Positions 27,825-39,858 are shown, numbered from the stretch's first letter. The stretch: 64,000 nt of DNA from Anaerobacillus arseniciselenatis (GCF_001865995.1 NZ_MLQQ01000042.1:186001-250000); one strand, 5' to 3'. Translations and numbers: made by a program. The notes: generated by a model not told the origin, from the sequence alone.

Positions 27825-28616
27825 ATGAAAGAGAGAATAATAACGGGGGTTATTGCTGGAATAGCATTTATACTGTTAGTCTTAATCGGTGGACTCCCAT
27901 TTACTTTAGTGATAATGTCGTTAGCATTAATTGCAATGGTTGAGTTGTTAAAAATGAAAGACATTCGTCCAACTTCGTTTGTTGGAATCGTTAGCTTATT
28001 ACTTTTGTTGTCTGTCACGATTCCAAATACGTTGCTTGAAAATACTTTCATACATATAAGTCGAGGAGAATTTATTTTATCAATTCTATTAATTTTACTG
28101 GCTCTCACTGTAGTAATGAAAAACACTATAACCTTTGATGATGTTGGATTTATACTAATATCTTCCGCGTATGTAGGTTTTGGTTTTCACTTTTTAATTG
28201 AGACGAGACTACTTGAACAAGGCTTAACATTAGTGTTTTTTATTTTGTTCTTAATTTGGTCCACTGATTCTGGCGCTTATTTTGCAGGTAGGTCATTTGG
28301 CAAAAGAAAGTTGTGGCCAGAAATCAGTCCGAAAAAAACAATTGAAGGTTCTTTAGGTGGGCTTTTTTGTGCGCTCGTTATCGGTCTTATTTATCATTCT
28401 TTTTTTATCGTTTTTGATGATCTCCTCAAGGTAATTTTAATGATCATTGTAGTTTCTGTAATAGGACAATTAGGGGACCTTGTTGAATCCGCATTGAAAC
28501 GTCATTACAGTGTGAAAGATTCGGGGCAAATTCTACCTGGGCACGGTGGAATTTTAGATCGTTTTGATAGTTTAATTTTTGTGATGCCAATTTTATACTT
28601 ATTTCAGTTTATTTGA
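27825..28616 (+). CDS. cdsA: Phosphatidate cytidylyltransferase
   Basis: CdsA makes CDP-diacylglycerol, the branch point of phospholipid synthesis. The 263-aa protein has seven to eight hydrophobic segments. The C-terminal signature reads SALKRHYSVKDSGQILPGHG, with the GGILDRFDSL that follows. Its TGA stop is immediately followed by family 1 repeat copy B. Confidence 0.96.
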   Translation: MKERIITGVIAGIAFILLVLIGGLPFTLVIMSLALIAMVELLKMKDIRPTSFVGIVSLLLLLSVTIPNTLLENTFIHISRGEFILSILLILLALTVVMKNTITFDDVGFILISSAYVGFGFHFLIETRLLEQGLTLVFFILFLIWSTDSGAYFAGRSFGKRKLWPEISPKKTIEGSLGGLFCALVIGLIYHSFFIVFDDLLKVILMIIVVSVIGQLGDLVESALKRHYSVKDSGQILPGHGGILDRFDSLIFVMPILYLFQFI

Positions 28617-28732
28617 GTGAACTTCATAATTACCAAAAATGAGCCACATCACGAAATATATAGTTTGCGAATGTTTTTGACGCAACTATATATTGATCTT
28701 GGTGGCGAGAATAATGAATGATGAAATTCATT
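28617..28732 (+). repeat. Palindromic repeat family 1, copy B
   Basis: GTGAACTTCATAATTACC at the left and ATGATGAAATTCATT at the right are the inverted ends. The central stem is of the second subtype (ATATATAGTTTGCG / CGCAACTATATAT). It directly abuts the cdsA stop codon and lies upstream of dxr. The remaining 58 bases before dxr hold an AGTAATT/AATTACT inverted repeat and the dxr ribosome site. Confidence 0.9.
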
Positions 28733-28790
28733 GACTTAAGTAGTAATTTACATATTTAAGAACGAATTACTAAAGTGTGAGGAGTTTAAA

Positions 28791-29942
28791 ATGAAAAAAA
28801 TCAGTTTGCTAGGCGCTACTGGTTCAATTGGTACCCAAACATTAGAGGTGATCGCTAGTCACCCTGACAAGTTTCAACTTGAAGCTCTTTCGATTGGGAA
28901 AAATATTGAGCTAGGCTTAAAACAAATTATTGAGTATAAACCTAAGCTTGTTTCAGTACAATTTAAAGAGGATTATGATAAACTTTTGAAGGAAGTTCCT
29001 AATACCGTAAAGTTAATGTATGGAAATGAAGGCATCGAAGAAGTTGCGGCTAACAATGACGCTGATATTCTCGTTAATGCGGTGTTAGGTAGTGTCGGCC
29101 TAAGACCGACATTATCAGCAATACGAGCAGGGAAAACAATAGCGATTGCTAATAAAGAAACGTTAGTAACCGCCGGTCACATCGTAACGAGTGAGGCTAA
29201 GAAATATAATACACAGTTACTCCCTGTCGATAGTGAACATTCGGCTATATTTCAATGTTTGCAAGGGGAGCGACTAAAAGAAGTTGAAAAGCTAATTTTA
29301 ACTGCGTCTGGCGGAAGTTTTCGCGATAAAGACCGTTCTGAGCTTAAAAATGTGACGGTTGATGATGCCCTAAATCATCCGAATTGGTCAATGGGTGCAA
29401 AAATTACGATTGATTCGGCAACAATGATGAATAAAGGTCTTGAAGTTATAGAGGCGCATTGGTTGTTTGACATGTCGTATGAAAAAATTGATGTATTACT
29501 ACATCAAGAAAGTATCATCCACTCAATGGTAGAATTTATGGATGGAAGTGTGATTGCTCAACTAGGGACACCTGATATGAAAGTTCCTATTCAATTTGCC
29601 TTAACTTATCCAGAGCGCCTACAATTAGAAGGTAAAAAGCGATTGAATTTATCAGAAATCGGGAAGTTACATTTTTCTAAACCATCATTTGATCGATTTA
29701 GATGCTTGGATTTTGCCTTTGAAGCAGGTCGCAAAGGTGGATCGTATCCGACGGTGTTAAATGCGGCAAATGAACAAGCTGTTTCATTATTTTTAGAGGG
29801 GGAAATTTCTTTTTTACAAATTGAAGAAGCGATTGAGCGCACTCTTGATGAGCACACATACATAGCTTCGCCTTCACTTGAAGTCATTCAAGACATTGAT
29901 TTCCAAACACGTCAACTTGTAAAAACTTTGATGGTAAAATGA
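28791..29942 (+). CDS. dxr: 1-deoxy-D-xylulose 5-phosphate reductoisomerase
   Basis: Dxr is the second enzyme of the MEP isoprenoid pathway, feeding UppS upstream. The NADPH site GATGSIG is at residues 8-14. The metal-site region includes [15 protein letters not shown] and [10 protein letters not shown]. The [15 protein letters not shown] segment is typical. Length (383 aa) is standard. It starts behind GTGAGGAG. Confidence 0.96.
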   Translation: MKKISLLGATGSIGTQTLEVIASHPDKFQLEALSIGKNIELGLKQIIEYKPKLVSVQFKEDYDKLLKEVPNTVKLMYGNEGIEEVAANNDADILVNAVLGSVGLRPTLSAIRAGKTIAIANKETLVTAGHIVTSEAKKYNTQLLPVDSEHSAIFQCLQGERLKEVEKLILTASGGSFRDKDRSELKNVTVDDALNHPNWSMGAKITIDSATMMNKGLEVIEAHWLFDMSYEKIDVLLHQESIIHSMVEFMDGSVIAQLGTPDMKVPIQFALTYPERLQLEGKKRLNLSEIGKLHFSKPSFDRFRCLDFAFEAGRKGGSYPTVLNAANEQAVSLFLEGEISFLQIEEAIERTLDEHTYIASPSLEVIQDIDFQTRQLVKTLMVK

Positions 29943-29944
29943 GA

Positions 29945-29970
29945 TCACAATAAAGTACCAATTATTGTGA
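29945..29970 (+). promoter_or_regulatory. Perfect inverted repeat between dxr and rseP
   Basis: TCACAATAA (29945-29953) and TTATTGTGA (29962-29970) pair perfectly across an eight-base spacer. An A run, not a T run, follows, so it is not a + strand terminator. It could be an operator or an mRNA hairpin close to the rseP start. Confidence 0.4.
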
Positions 29971-29993
29971 AATAAAAAAAAGGTTGTGGTTTA

Positions 29994-31250
29994 ATGAATA
30001 CATTTATTTCCATCATCATTATATTTGGATTGCTCGTATTCATCCATGAGCTTGGACACTTAATATTTGCTAAGCGTGCCGGAATTTTATGTAGAGAGTT
30101 TGCTATAGGATTTGGTCCTAAGCTTTTCTCATATAAAAAGGATGAAACCGTTTATACAATACGCCTTTTACCCCTAGGTGGATTTGTTCGGATGGCTGGA
30201 GAAGATCCAGAAATGATTGAAATAAAGCCGGGTTATCAAATTGGACTAGTTTTTTCGGCGACTGGAAAAGTGAAAGATATTGTTATCAACAATAAATCGA
30301 AACACCCAGAAGCTAAAGTAATTACGGTCGAGAAAATTGATTTAGAACATAAGTTAATGATCGAAGGTTATGCGGAAGATGAACAGCTTCAAACGTATTT
30401 TGTAGACCCGAAAGCTGACTTTATATATGATGAACAACGTACGCAAATTGCACCTTATAACCGCCAATTTGGGTCAAAAACATTAACAGAGCGAGCGATT
30501 GCTATTTTTGCTGGGCCCGCGATGAACTTTGCTTTAGCGGTTGTCATTTTATTTGCTTTTTCTCTTCTTCAAGGGATCCCCATTGATAAACCGATGGTCG
30601 GAGAAGTGATCCCTGAAGGTGCAGCAATTGAAGCAGGACTTGAAGAAGGTGATCTCGTTGTTGCCATTGATGGAAAACCATTAGAAACGTGGACAGATTT
30701 AACGAGCGTCATTCAAAGAAACCCTAACCAAGAGTTAATGTTTACAGTAGACAGAAATGGTAAAGTGTTTCAAGTACCAGTTACTCCTCATGAGCGTATC
30801 GGACCTAACGAAGAAATGGATGGTTACATCGGTGTATTTCCACCGACAGAGTTTTCTGTTCTTGGTTCACTGATGTTTGGATTCACGCAAACATACGAGT
30901 TCATCGTGCTTATCATCCAAAGTTTAGGAATGTTAATTACTGGTCAATTTACCTTAGATCATTTATCTGGTCCAGTAGGAATCTATAATTACACTGGCCA
31001 AGCAGCTGAAATGGGCATTTTAGTGTTAATGCAATGGGCTGCAATTTTAAGTATAAATTTAGGAATCATTAACTTATTACCATTACCAGCATTAGACGGT
31101 GGTAGGTTAATGTTTATCGGTTTAGAAGCAGTTCGTGGAAAGCCGATGGATCCACAAAAAGAAGGAATTGTTCATTTTGTTGGATTTGCATTATTGATGC
31201 TCTTAATGCTAGTTGTTACATGGAACGATATTAATAAATTCTTTTTATAG
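29994..31250 (+). CDS. rseP: Site-2 intramembrane zinc protease RseP/RasP
   Basis: RasP cleaves membrane substrates such as anti-sigma factors within the bilayer. The zinc motif HELGH is at residues 18-22 in the first membrane helix. A central PDZ domain (about residues 200-270) follows, then the LDGGRL motif near the C-terminus that supplies the third zinc ligand. Bacillus-type insertion before the PDZ is present. Length is 418 aa. The ribosome site is weak (AAAGGTTGTGG). Confidence 0.95.
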   Translation: MNTFISIIIIFGLLVFIHELGHLIFAKRAGILCREFAIGFGPKLFSYKKDETVYTIRLLPLGGFVRMAGEDPEMIEIKPGYQIGLVFSATGKVKDIVINNKSKHPEAKVITVEKIDLEHKLMIEGYAEDEQLQTYFVDPKADFIYDEQRTQIAPYNRQFGSKTLTERAIAIFAGPAMNFALAVVILFAFSLLQGIPIDKPMVGEVIPEGAAIEAGLEEGDLVVAIDGKPLETWTDLTSVIQRNPNQELMFTVDRNGKVFQVPVTPHERIGPNEEMDGYIGVFPPTEFSVLGSLMFGFTQTYEFIVLIIQSLGMLITGQFTLDHLSGPVGIYNYTGQAAEMGILVLMQWAAILSINLGIINLLPLPALDGGRLMFIGLEAVRGKPMDPQKEGIVHFVGFALLMLLMLVVTWNDINKFFL

Positions 31251-31283
31251 TAAAACTCAAAACTATATATAGAGGTGTTTTAA

Positions 31284-32993
31284 ATGAGGCAAAATCATTA
31301 TTTAAGTCCGACACTTAGAGATGTGCCATCTGATGCAGAAGTGAGTAGTCATCAGTTAATGCTACGTGCAGGGTTAATTAGACAAACAGCTTCAGGGGTC
31401 TATTCTTTTTTACCATTAGGCATGCGAGCACTTAAAAAGGTGGAAAACATCGTTAGAGAAGAAATGGATGCTGCTGGGGCACAAGAATTATTAATGCCTG
31501 CTGTTCAACCTGCGGAACTTTGGCAGGAAAGCGGACGTTGGGACGCTTATGGTCCGGAGTTAATGCGTTTTTTCGATCGTCATAAACGAGAGTTCGCATT
31601 AGGGCCAACACATGAAGAAGTTATTACGACGTTAGTTAGGGATGACGTTAAATCTTATAAACGGTTACCGATGACGCTATATCAAATTCAAACGAAATTT
31701 AGAGATGAGAGAAGACCCCGTTTTGGCGTTCTTAGATCACGAGAGTTTATTATGAAAGACGCCTATTCTTTCGATACTACCCAAGAGGGTTTAGACAAAA
31801 GTTATGAAAGTATGTTTGAAGCTTATACGAACATATTTAAAAGATGTGGGTTAGATTTTCGAGCTGTAGTTGCAGATTCAGGAGCGATGGGTGGTAAAGA
31901 TACACATGAATTTATGGTTCTTTCAAGCATCGGAGAAGATACGATTGCTTACTCAGATACTAGTAGTTATGCTGCCAATATTGAAATCGCACCAGTAATT
32001 TCAAAATACGAGAACAGTGATGAAAAAGAAAGTTCGCTTGAAAAATTCGATACTCCTCAGTTAAAAACGATTGATGAACTCCAAAGTTCATTAAATATAG
32101 GCAAAAATAAGCTGATTAAAGCGGTGTTGTTTATTGTTGATGAAAAACCGGTTCTAGCTTTAGTACGTGGTGACCACGAAGTAAACGATGTTAAAATTAA
32201 ACACTTTTATAATGCTCAAGTTGTTGAATTAGCATCAACGGAGGAAACGATCAAATATATGAATTGCGAACCAGGTTTTATCGGTCCAATTAATGACTCA
32301 CAAGAGGTTGAAATAGTAGCGGATAAGGCTGTTCAATATATCGTCAATGGTGTTTGCGGAGCAAATGAAAAAGATAAACATTTTAAAAATGTAAATCCCC
32401 TAAGAGATTTTTCTGTTAAAGAATATATGGACGTTAGGTTTATCCAAGAAGGAGATGCTTCTCCTGATGGAAAAGGCACCATTAAATTTGCTGAAGGAAT
32501 CGAAGTGGGTCACGTCTTTAAATTAGGGACAAGATATAGTGAAGCGATGGGTGCCGTATTCCTCGACGAGAACGGAAAAACAAAGCCAATGATCATGGGG
32601 TGCTATGGGATCGGTGTAACGAGAGTGCTCGCTGCTACAATTGAACAACATCACGATGAAAAAGGGATCGTTTGGCCAACATCTGTGGCACCGTTTGATC
32701 TTCACTTAATAGCAATTAATATGAAAAATGAAGAGCAAAAGCAGCTTTCAGAAGATTTATATAATCAATTGAAACAGTCAGGATTTGATGTCCTTTTTGA
32801 TGACCGTGCAGAGCGTCCTGGAGTTAAATTTACTGATTCTGATCTCATTGGCTTGCCAATTAGGGTTACGGTCGGTAAAAAAGCAGCTGATGGTATTGTA
32901 GAAGTGAAAAACCGAAAAACGGATGAAGTACTAGAAGTAAGCACTAATGAACTTATTAGTGTTTTACATGAATTAAATGATCGCTTAGCGTAA
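31284..32993 (+). CDS. proS: Prolyl-tRNA synthetase
   Basis: ProS is the bacterial type with an editing insertion. Class II motif 1 region ([24 protein letters not shown]), motif 2 ([17 protein letters not shown]) and motif 3 ([13 protein letters not shown]) are present. The YbaK-like INS editing domain lies between about residues 225 and 400. The anticodon-binding domain closes the 569-aa protein. It follows rseP by 33 bases. Confidence 0.96.
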   Translation: MRQNHYLSPTLRDVPSDAEVSSHQLMLRAGLIRQTASGVYSFLPLGMRALKKVENIVREEMDAAGAQELLMPAVQPAELWQESGRWDAYGPELMRFFDRHKREFALGPTHEEVITTLVRDDVKSYKRLPMTLYQIQTKFRDERRPRFGVLRSREFIMKDAYSFDTTQEGLDKSYESMFEAYTNIFKRCGLDFRAVVADSGAMGGKDTHEFMVLSSIGEDTIAYSDTSSYAANIEIAPVISKYENSDEKESSLEKFDTPQLKTIDELQSSLNIGKNKLIKAVLFIVDEKPVLALVRGDHEVNDVKIKHFYNAQVVELASTEETIKYMNCEPGFIGPINDSQEVEIVADKAVQYIVNGVCGANEKDKHFKNVNPLRDFSVKEYMDVRFIQEGDASPDGKGTIKFAEGIEVGHVFKLGTRYSEAMGAVFLDENGKTKPMIMGCYGIGVTRVLAATIEQHHDEKGIVWPTSVAPFDLHLIAINMKNEEQKQLSEDLYNQLKQSGFDVLFDDRAERPGVKFTDSDLIGLPIRVTVGKKAADGIVEVKNRKTDEVLEVSTNELISVLHELNDRLA

Positions 32994-33012
32994 TTAACTA
33001 ATGATATAATAG

Positions 33013-33126
33013 AAACTGGCTCATAAGTGTCTGTTACCTTAAGTGGATGCTATTTATAGAGATTTGTTTATTACAAAGTCTATGAATAGCTTCTTAAGTA
33101 ACTGACACTTTCCTTTTGAGTCAATA
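33013..33126 (+). repeat. Long palindromic element between proS and polC
   Basis: AAGTGTCTGTTAC (33025-33037) pairs with GTAACTGACACTT (33098-33110). Pairing continues inward through CTTAAG and GCTATT..ATAGA and outward through TGGCTCA/TGAGTCA. The whole element can fold into one hairpin of about 110 bases. It has no coding capacity. It is unrelated to family 1, which follows at 33144. Confidence 0.7.
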
Positions 33127-33143
33127 TTTTTGCCGTAAACTGA

Positions 33144-33258
33144 GTGAATTTCATAATTACCTAAAATGAGCCATATCAAACTATATGTAGTTGCGAGTGG
33201 TTTAACGCAACTACATATAGATGCTTAATGGCGATAATATTGAATTATGAAATTCATT
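33144..33258 (+). repeat. Palindromic repeat family 1, copy C
   Basis: This is a well-preserved copy. Its central stem is a perfect 15-bp palindrome, CTATATGTAGTTGCG (33181-33195) with its complement at 33206-33220. The ends are GTGAATTTCATAATTACC and AATTATGAAATTCATT. It ends 12 bases before the polC ribosome-site region. Confidence 0.92.
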
Positions 33259-33284
33259 AACTATTAATGAAAGGGGAGGAATTT

Positions 33285-36200
33285 ATGAACGAAGAAACAC
33301 AAATACGGAAAGAGCGACTTCAATTACTCCTCCAACAAATTTTGTTTCCTGAGGACCTCTCACAAAAGTATTTTCATGATGGACTTATACACAAACTATC
33401 TATTTATAAAAATGAAAAGAAGTGGCAGTTTGATTTTCAGCTACAAAGAGTTATTCCTTTTCAAGTTTTTCAACTTTTTAGTGAAAAATTGGGACAAGCA
33501 TTTGGTCACATCGCCCAAGTATCGTTTACCATTCGCTATATCGAGCAACAAGTTGATGAAAGAAGTATGGTTGACTACTGGCCGCATATTATTGATAGTT
33601 TAGAGGGAATATCGCCATCCATAATACAGTTTTTAAAAGGTCAAACACCTATTATTGAAGGTCAAAAGCTGATCATAAATGTGAGAAATGAAACGGAAGC
33701 AACTGCACTAGCTAGGAAACTAAAAGAACCTTTAAGAGAATCTTTTTTGAACGTCGGTTTTCCTTATTTTCAAATTGAGACAAAGATTAAAGAGTCTAAA
33801 AAAGAATTTCAACAGTTTGTGCAGCAGAAACAAGAAGAAGATCATTCGAAAATGGTTGCTGCGATGATTGAAAAACAAAAACAAGAAAAAAGAGCTGAAA
33901 AAGTTGGACAATCAGGTGAAACTCTAACGATTGGTTATCAAATTAAAGATGATATTATTCCGATTGAAAATATTGTTGACGAAGAAAAGAAGGTTGCTAT
34001 TCAAGGATATGTTTTTGATGCGGAAACGAGAGAGTTAAGAAGTGGGCGAACCCTTTTAACGTTTAAAATTACTGATTATACCGATTCAATTTTAGTGAAA
34101 ATATTTTCTAATGACAAAGAAGATGTAGCACTTCTCCAAGCTGTAAAAAAAGGAATTTGGGTAAAGGTTCGCGGAGGCATTCAACACGATACGTTTGTAC
34201 GCGACTTAGTGATGATTGCAAAAGATATTAATGAAGTTAAACCCGTTGAAAAACAAGACTTAGCACCAGAAGATGAAAAACGAGTTGAATTACATTTGCA
34301 TACTCCAATGAGTCAGATGGATGCGGTCACTTCACCTAGTCGCCTAGTAGAACAAGCGAGTAAATGGGGCCATAAAGCGATTGCCATTACAGACCATGGA
34401 GTTGTACAATCTTATCCAGAGGCTTATGGGGCTGGGAAAAAACATGACATTAAAATTATATTCGGTTTAGAAGCGAACTTAGTCGATGACGGAGTGCCGA
34501 TTGCTTACAACACTCAAAAAAGATCATTAAAAGAAGAGACGTATATTGTCTTTGACGTTGAGACAACAGGGTTATCTGCTGTTTATAATACAATTATTGA
34601 ACTTGCGGCCGTCAAAGTAAAAGAAGGAGAAATTATTGATCGTTTTGAATCGTTTGCAAATCCCCATGAAAAATTAACAAACACAATTATCGATTTAACA
34701 GGTATTACCGACGATATGCTTGTTGATGCTCCTGAAATTGATGATGTGTTAAAAGATTTTAGAGAATGGATTGGTGACGATGTTTTAGTCGCTCACAATG
34801 CTAGCTTTGATATGGGGTTTATTAATGCAGGGTTTCGTAAAATTGGTTTTAATGATTGTGCTAACCCCGTCATTGATACGTTAGAGTTAGCGAGGTTTTT
34901 ATATCCACAATTAAAAAACCATCGATTAAACAACCTTTGTAAAAAATTCGATATTGAATTAGTTAGTCATCACCGTGCGATATACGATGCTGAGGCGACT
35001 GGTTATTTATTATGGAAGTTAGTAAAAGATTGCCTTGAGCGTGATATAGAGTTTCATGATCAATTGAATGATAACATGGGAAAAGGTGACTTTCATCGTT
35101 TAAGACCATCTCATTGCATTTTAATTGCCAAAGATCAAATCGGCTTGAAAAACTTATATAAACTTGTGTCATATTCTCATCTTGAGTTTTTCCACCGTAC
35201 ACCGCGAATTCCAAAATCCTTATTACAAAAATATCGTGAAGGAATTATTGTCGGTTCTGGTTGTGACAAAGGGGAAGTCTTTGAAGGGATGATGCAAAAA
35301 TCGAGTGATGAAGTAGAAGAGGTTGCTAAATTTTATGACTACCTTGAACTTCAACCCCCTTCTAATTATTATCATTTGATTGAAAAAGAGCTAATTCGTG
35401 ACGAATTAGAATTAAAAGATATCATGACAAAGATTGTTGCGTTAGGAGAGAAATTAGACAAGCCGGTCGTTGCGACAGGAAATGTCCATTATTTAAATGA
35501 AAACGACTGGATTTATCGCAAAATATTAATAGCTAGTCAAGGCGGAGCTAATCCGCTAAATAAACAAACGTTACCACAAGTTCATTTTCGAACGACAGAT
35601 GAAATGATAGGATGTTTTCAATTTTTAGGCGAAGAAAAGGCAAAGGAAATTGTCGTAAGTAATACGCAAAAAATCGCCGATCAAGTAGAGGAGATTAAGC
35701 CGATTCCTGACGATCTTTATACACCGAAAATCGAAGGTGCTGATGAAGAAATCAGAAAGATGAGCTACGGTATGGCTAAAAGCATATATGGTGACCCCCT
35801 TCCTGAAATAGTTGAAGCTAGGATAGAAAAAGAATTGAAGAGTATTATTGGTCACGGATTTGCGGTTATTTATTTAATTTCTCATAAACTTGTAAAAAAA
35901 TCTTTAGATGATGGTTACTTAGTTGGATCGCGTGGTTCTGTCGGTTCATCACTTGTTGCTACATTAACTGAAATTACAGAGGTGAATCCACTACCACCAC
36001 ATTACGTTTGTCCAAACTGTCATCATTCACAGTTTTTTGACGATGGATCTGTTGGTTCTGGATTTGATTTACCTGATAAGGATTGTACGGAATGTGGGAC
36101 AAAGTATGTAAAAGATGGTCATGATATTCCGTTTGAAACGTTCCTAGGCTTTAAAGGAGATAAAGTACCTGATATCGACCTTAACTTTTCTGGTGCTTAT

Positions 36201-37589
36201 CAATCTCGAGCTCATAATTATACGAAAGAATTATTCGGTGTTGATAATGTATATAAAGCCGGAACCATTGGAACAGTTGCCGAAAAGACCGCATATGGTT
36301 ACGTGAAAGGTTATCAAAATGACAACGACTTTCAAATGAGAGGTGCTGAAATAGATCGACTCGTCTCAGGTTGTACCGGTGTAAAAAGAACAACTGGGCA
36401 GCATCCAGGTGGTATTATCGTTGTACCTGATTACATGGAGGTATACGATTTTACCCCAATTCAATTCCCGGCGGACGATAGAGAGGCCGAGTGGAAAACA
36501 ACACACTTTGATTTTCACTCCATTCACGACAATATTTTAAAGCTTGATATTTTAGGGCATGATGATCCGACCGTAATTCGGATGTTACAAGATTTAAGTG
36601 GCATAGATCCGAAGACCATTCCAACAGATGACCCTGAAGTATTTAAATTATTTAGTGGGACGGAATCTCTAGGGGTTACAGAAGAGCAAATTATGTGTAA
36701 AACAGGTACTTATGGTATTCCGGAGTTTGGAACAAGATTTGTTAGACAAATGCTCGAGGAAACGAAACCGTCAACTTTTAGTGAACTCGTCCAAATTTCT
36801 GGATTGTCTCACGGAACAGATGTATGGCTGAACAATGCCAATGAACTTATTTATAATGGGACGTGCGAGCTGAAAGATGTTATCGGCTGTCGTGATGACA
36901 TTATGGTTTATTTGATTTATAAAGGTTTAGAGCACTCATTAGCTTTTAAAATTATGGAAAGTGTCCGAAAAGGGAAAGGTTTAAGTGAAGAGTGGATTGA
37001 GGAAATGAAGAAAAACAATGTCCCTGATTGGTATATTGGATCTTGTTTGAAAATTAAATATATGTTCCCAAAAGCCCATGCCGCGGCATATGTATTAATG
37101 GCAGTGAGAATCGCCTATTTTAAAGTCCACCATCCAATTTTATTTTATGCTGCATACTTCACGGTTAGAGCGGATGACTTTGATTTGAATACGATGATTC
37201 GAGGTTCAGCGTCGATCCGTGCTAAAATTGAAGAAATTAATGAAAAAGGTTTAGATGCATCACCAAAAGAAAAGAGTGTTTTGACTGTATTAGAGTTAGC
37301 AATTGAAATGTGTGAAAGAGGGTTCTCATTTAAAAAGGTTGATTTGTATCGTTCAAGTGCTACTGAATTCCTCGTAGAAGAAGATACATTAATTCCTCCT
37401 TTTAATGCGATGACAGGCGTTGGTACGAACGCTGCGCTCAACATTGTCAAAGCCAGGGATCATGGGGAATTTTTATCAAAAGAAGATTTGCAACAAAAGA
37501 GTAAAATTACGAAAACAGTTTTAGAAAACCTCGATGAGCATGGGTGTCTTGAGGGGTTACCAGATTCAAATCAACTTTCATTATTTTAA
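33285..37589 (+). CDS. polC: DNA polymerase III PolC (Gram-positive replicative polymerase)
   Basis: PolC is the main replicative polymerase, with proofreading inside the same chain. Order of domains: N-terminal domain and OB fold (to about residue 330); PHP part 1 ([10 protein letters not shown], about 334); DEDD exonuclease ([10 protein letters not shown], about 420); PHP part 2; a zinc finger CPNC..CTEC near 908; the polymerase core with PDIDLNFSG near 962; and a C-terminal domain. Length is 1434 aa. ATG 33285 follows AGGGGAGG; the ATG at 33267 precedes that site and was rejected. A strong terminator follows. Confidence 0.96.
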   Translation: MNEETQIRKERLQLLLQQILFPEDLSQKYFHDGLIHKLSIYKNEKKWQFDFQLQRVIPFQVFQLFSEKLGQAFGHIAQVSFTIRYIEQQVDERSMVDYWPHIIDSLEGISPSIIQFLKGQTPIIEGQKLIINVRNETEATALARKLKEPLRESFLNVGFPYFQIETKIKESKKEFQQFVQQKQEEDHSKMVAAMIEKQKQEKRAEKVGQSGETLTIGYQIKDDIIPIENIVDEEKKVAIQGYVFDAETRELRSGRTLLTFKITDYTDSILVKIFSNDKEDVALLQAVKKGIWVKVRGGIQHDTFVRDLVMIAKDINEVKPVEKQDLAPEDEKRVELHLHTPMSQMDAVTSPSRLVEQASKWGHKAIAITDHGVVQSYPEAYGAGKKHDIKIIFGLEANLVDDGVPIAYNTQKRSLKEETYIVFDVETTGLSAVYNTIIELAAVKVKEGEIIDRFESFANPHEKLTNTIIDLTGITDDMLVDAPEIDDVLKDFREWIGDDVLVAHNASFDMGFINAGFRKIGFNDCANPVIDTLELARFLYPQLKNHRLNNLCKKFDIELVSHHRAIYDAEATGYLLWKLVKDCLERDIEFHDQLNDNMGKGDFHRLRPSHCILIAKDQIGLKNLYKLVSYSHLEFFHRTPRIPKSLLQKYREGIIVGSGCDKGEVFEGMMQKSSDEVEEVAKFYDYLELQPPSNYYHLIEKELIRDELELKDIMTKIVALGEKLDKPVVATGNVHYLNENDWIYRKILIASQGGANPLNKQTLPQVHFRTTDEMIGCFQFLGEEKAKEIVVSNTQKIADQVEEIKPIPDDLYTPKIEGADEEIRKMSYGMAKSIYGDPLPEIVEARIEKELKSIIGHGFAVIYLISHKLVKKSLDDGYLVGSRGSVGSSLVATLTEITEVNPLPPHYVCPNCHHSQFFDDGSVGSGFDLPDKDCTECGTKYVKDGHDIPFETFLGFKGDKVPDIDLNFSGAYQSRAHNYTKELFGVDNVYKAGTIGTVAEKTAYGYVKGYQNDNDFQMRGAEIDRLVSGCTGVKRTTGQHPGGIIVVPDYMEVYDFTPIQFPADDREAEWKTTHFDFHSIHDNILKLDILGHDDPTVIRMLQDLSGIDPKTIPTDDPEVFKLFSGTESLGVTEEQIMCKTGTYGIPEFGTRFVRQMLEETKPSTFSELVQISGLSHGTDVWLNNANELIYNGTCELKDVIGCRDDIMVYLIYKGLEHSLAFKIMESVRKGKGLSEEWIEEMKKNNVPDWYIGSCLKIKYMFPKAHAAAYVLMAVRIAYFKVHHPILFYAAYFTVRADDFDLNTMIRGSASIRAKIEEINEKGLDASPKEKSVLTVLELAIEMCERGFSFKKVDLYRSSATEFLVEEDTLIPPFNAMTGVGTNAALNIVKARDHGEFLSKEDLQQKSKITKTVLENLDEHGCLEGLPDSNQLSLF

Positions 37590-37675
37590 TGAAATGAAGC
37601 ATAGTCACGACCCAACTTGCATAATTTCAGGGGTTATGTTATATTTTTGAGGTAATACTTATAATAGTTACGCGC

Positions 37676-37708
37676 AAAAAGAGTGGGGAAACCCACTCTT
37701 TCGTTTTA
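37676..37708 (+). terminator. Terminator after polC
   Basis: AAAGAGTGGG (37678-37687) and CCCACTCTTT (37692-37701) form a perfect ten-pair stem with a GAAA loop, followed by CGTTTT. This ends the polC transcript. Confidence 0.85.
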
Positions 37709-37933
37709 CTAAAAAAGCTTATGTGATGTTGCATAGTCTACCAAAAGCTAGTAAGTAAAATGAATGAAAGCTTGTAAAGTTGCGTATTTCTTGTATATAG
37801 ATGTCTTTTGTTTTGGGCATAATAGATCATAAAGCTATTGATATATAATATTCTCTACATACAAGTAATTAACTTAATCTAGGATACAATTTGAAAGCAG
37901 GCGCATACGCTTTTCTAGTAAGGAGGGTTTTTT
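37709..37933 (+). promoter_or_regulatory. Intergenic region before the rimP-nusA-infB operon
   Basis: This AT-rich stretch should hold the operon promoter, though no convincing -35/-10 pair with 17-base spacing was found; TATAATATT at 37845-37854 is the best -10-like piece. Bases 37892-37917 are a GCGCATACGCTTTTCT tail of the repeat family seen before swrB and rbfA. It lies directly before the AAGGAGGG ribosome site of rimP. Confidence 0.4.
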
Positions 37934-38404
37934 GTGAGTAAGAAAGTGACTACCACTGTAGAAGATCTTGTGACACCTATATTAACTGAATTAGAACTCG
38001 AGCTTGTGGATGTTGAATTTAAGAAAGAAGGGAAGAACTGGTTCCTTCGTGTGTTTATTGACTCTGATACAGGAGTAGACATAGAAGATTGTGGTATAGT
38101 AAGTGAACGTTTGAGCGAGCTTTTAGATGAGCACGATCCAATCCCGCAAGCATATTTTTTGGAAGTTTCATCACCAGGTGCTGAACGCCCATTAAAAAAA
38201 CAAAAAGATATAGAAAAAGCACTAGGAAAAAATGTTTATGTGACTACATATGAACCAATTGACGGTGAAAAAGCATTTGAAGGCAAGCTTGTAACCTTTG
38301 ATGGTCAGCAGTTGATAATTGCAACAAAGCAAAAAACTAGAACTGTTGAAGTAACTATTCCATATGAAAAAGTAGCAAGCGCAAGATTAGCTGTAGTTTT
38401 CTAA
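37934..38404 (+). CDS. rimP: Ribosome maturation factor RimP
   Basis: RimP helps mature the 30S subunit. The 156-aa protein shows [21 protein letters not shown], then the [19 protein letters not shown] and [12 protein letters not shown] signatures. It begins at GTG 37934 behind AAGGAGGG. It leads the rimP-nusA-rnpM-ylxQ-infB cluster in the common order. Confidence 0.95.
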   Translation: MSKKVTTTVEDLVTPILTELELELVDVEFKKEGKNWFLRVFIDSDTGVDIEDCGIVSERLSELLDEHDPIPQAYFLEVSSPGAERPLKKQKDIEKALGKNVYVTTYEPIDGEKAFEGKLVTFDGQQLIIATKQKTRTVEVTIPYEKVASARLAVVF

Positions 38405-38427
38405 ATTGAAAGGGGGAGAAAAGGTCC

Positions 38428-39570
38428 ATGAATAGTGACTTTATGGATGCATTAACGACGTTAGAAAAAGAAAAAGGAATTAGTAAGGAAATAATTATTG
38501 AAGCTATTGAAGCAGCTTTAATTTCTGGTTATAAACGCAACTTTAATCAAGCGCAAAATGTCCGGGTGGACATTAACCGTGAGAATGGTAGTATTCGTGT
38601 TTTTGCGAGAAAGCAAGTTGTGGAAGAAGTGTTTGATGCAAGACTAGAAATTTCTGAAGAGGCTGCAAAGGCAATTAACCCACAATATGAAGTTGATGAT
38701 ATTGTAGAAATTGAAGTAACACCGAAAGATTTTGGGCGCATTGCCGCACAAACTGCTAAACAAGTAGTAACGCAGCGAGTTCGCGAAGCTGAAAGAGGAA
38801 TTATATATTCTGACTTCATTGATCGTGAAGAAGATATTATGACGGGAATTGTTCAACGACAAGATAGTCGTTTTATTTATGTGGACTTAGGGAAAGTAGA
38901 AGCATTACTTCCGTTAAGTGAGCAAATGCCAAACGAAACATATAAGCATAACGATCGTATTAAAGCCTACATAACTAAGGTTGAGAAAACGACAAAAGGT
39001 CCTCAAATTTTAATTTCTAGAACTCACCCTGGCTTACTAAAACGACTATTCGAATTAGAAGTCCCAGAAATCTTTGATGGTACTGTGGAATTAATGTCAG
39101 TAGCTAGAGAAGCCGGTGATCGTTCAAAGATCTCTGTACACGCTCCGAATCCGGAAGTTGATCCTGTAGGTTCTTGTGTAGGTCCAAAAGGGCAGCGAGT
39201 TCAAACGATTGTAAATGAGCTTAAAGGAGAAAAAATTGATATTGTTCGCTGGTCAGAAGATCCAGTTGAATATGTAGCTAATGCTTTAAGCCCTGCGAAA
39301 GTTGTTCAAGTAAAAGTTAATGAAGAGGAAAAAATGACACAAGTCATCGTGCCAGACTATCAATTATCTTTAGCGATTGGTAAAAGAGGACAAAATGCAA
39401 GGCTAGCGGCTAAATTAACAGGTTGGAAAATTGATATAAAGAGCCAATCAGAAGCGGAGAGCTTAGGCTTATACAACCCGAATGAAAATGATGTAGTAGG
39501 CTATGAAGAAGAGACAGTAAATGAGGATCCTATCCTTAATGAAGAAAGACATGATGAGCTAGAACAATAA
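38428..39570 (+). CDS. nusA: Transcription termination/antitermination factor NusA
   Basis: NusA binds RNA polymerase and modulates pausing and termination. The N-terminal polymerase-binding domain (residues 1-130), S1 domain (about 135-200) and two KH domains (about 205-345) are evident. Landmarks are DPVGSCVGPKGQRVQTIVNEL and LAIGKRGQNARLAAKLTGWKID. It lacks the C-terminal acidic repeats of proteobacterial NusA, as usual in Bacillus. Length is 380 aa. Confidence 0.96.
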   Translation: MNSDFMDALTTLEKEKGISKEIIIEAIEAALISGYKRNFNQAQNVRVDINRENGSIRVFARKQVVEEVFDARLEISEEAAKAINPQYEVDDIVEIEVTPKDFGRIAAQTAKQVVTQRVREAERGIIYSDFIDREEDIMTGIVQRQDSRFIYVDLGKVEALLPLSEQMPNETYKHNDRIKAYITKVEKTTKGPQILISRTHPGLLKRLFELEVPEIFDGTVELMSVAREAGDRSKISVHAPNPEVDPVGSCVGPKGQRVQTIVNELKGEKIDIVRWSEDPVEYVANALSPAKVVQVKVNEEEKMTQVIVPDYQLSLAIGKRGQNARLAAKLTGWKIDIKSQSEAESLGLYNPNENDVVGYEEETVNEDPILNEERHDELEQ

Positions 39571-39585
39571 AGGAGTGGAGAAAGT

Positions 39586-39858
39586 ATGAAAAAGCGAAAA
39601 GTTCCACTTCGTAAATGTGTAGTTACAAATGAAATGAAGCCGAAAAAAGAGTTGGTTAGAATTGTGCGTACACCTGAGGGCGAAGTGGTGATTGATTTTA
39701 CTGGCAAAAAATCCGGAAGAGGAGCTTATGTGAGTAATAGTCAGGAATGCTTCCTTGAGGCGAAAAAAAGAGATGTTTTCTCTAAGCACTTAAATGTTAA
39801 AGTAAGCTCTGAAATTTACGACCAACTAATTAAAGATCGAACTGAAGGAGACTTTTAA
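39586..39858 (+). CDS. rnpM: RnpM (YlxR), RNase P modulator
   Basis: YlxR is a 90-aa RNA-binding protein of the DUF448 family. The core pattern is PLRKCVVTNEMKPKKELVRIVR, followed by GKKSGRGAYV. In B. subtilis YlxR/RnpM has been reported to bind RNase P RNA and modulate its activity. It lies between nusA and ylxQ, sharing one base with ylxQ at its stop. Confidence 0.92.
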   Translation: MKKRKVPLRKCVVTNEMKPKKELVRIVRTPEGEVVIDFTGKKSGRGAYVSNSQECFLEAKKRDVFSKHLNVKVSSEIYDQLIKDRTEGDF

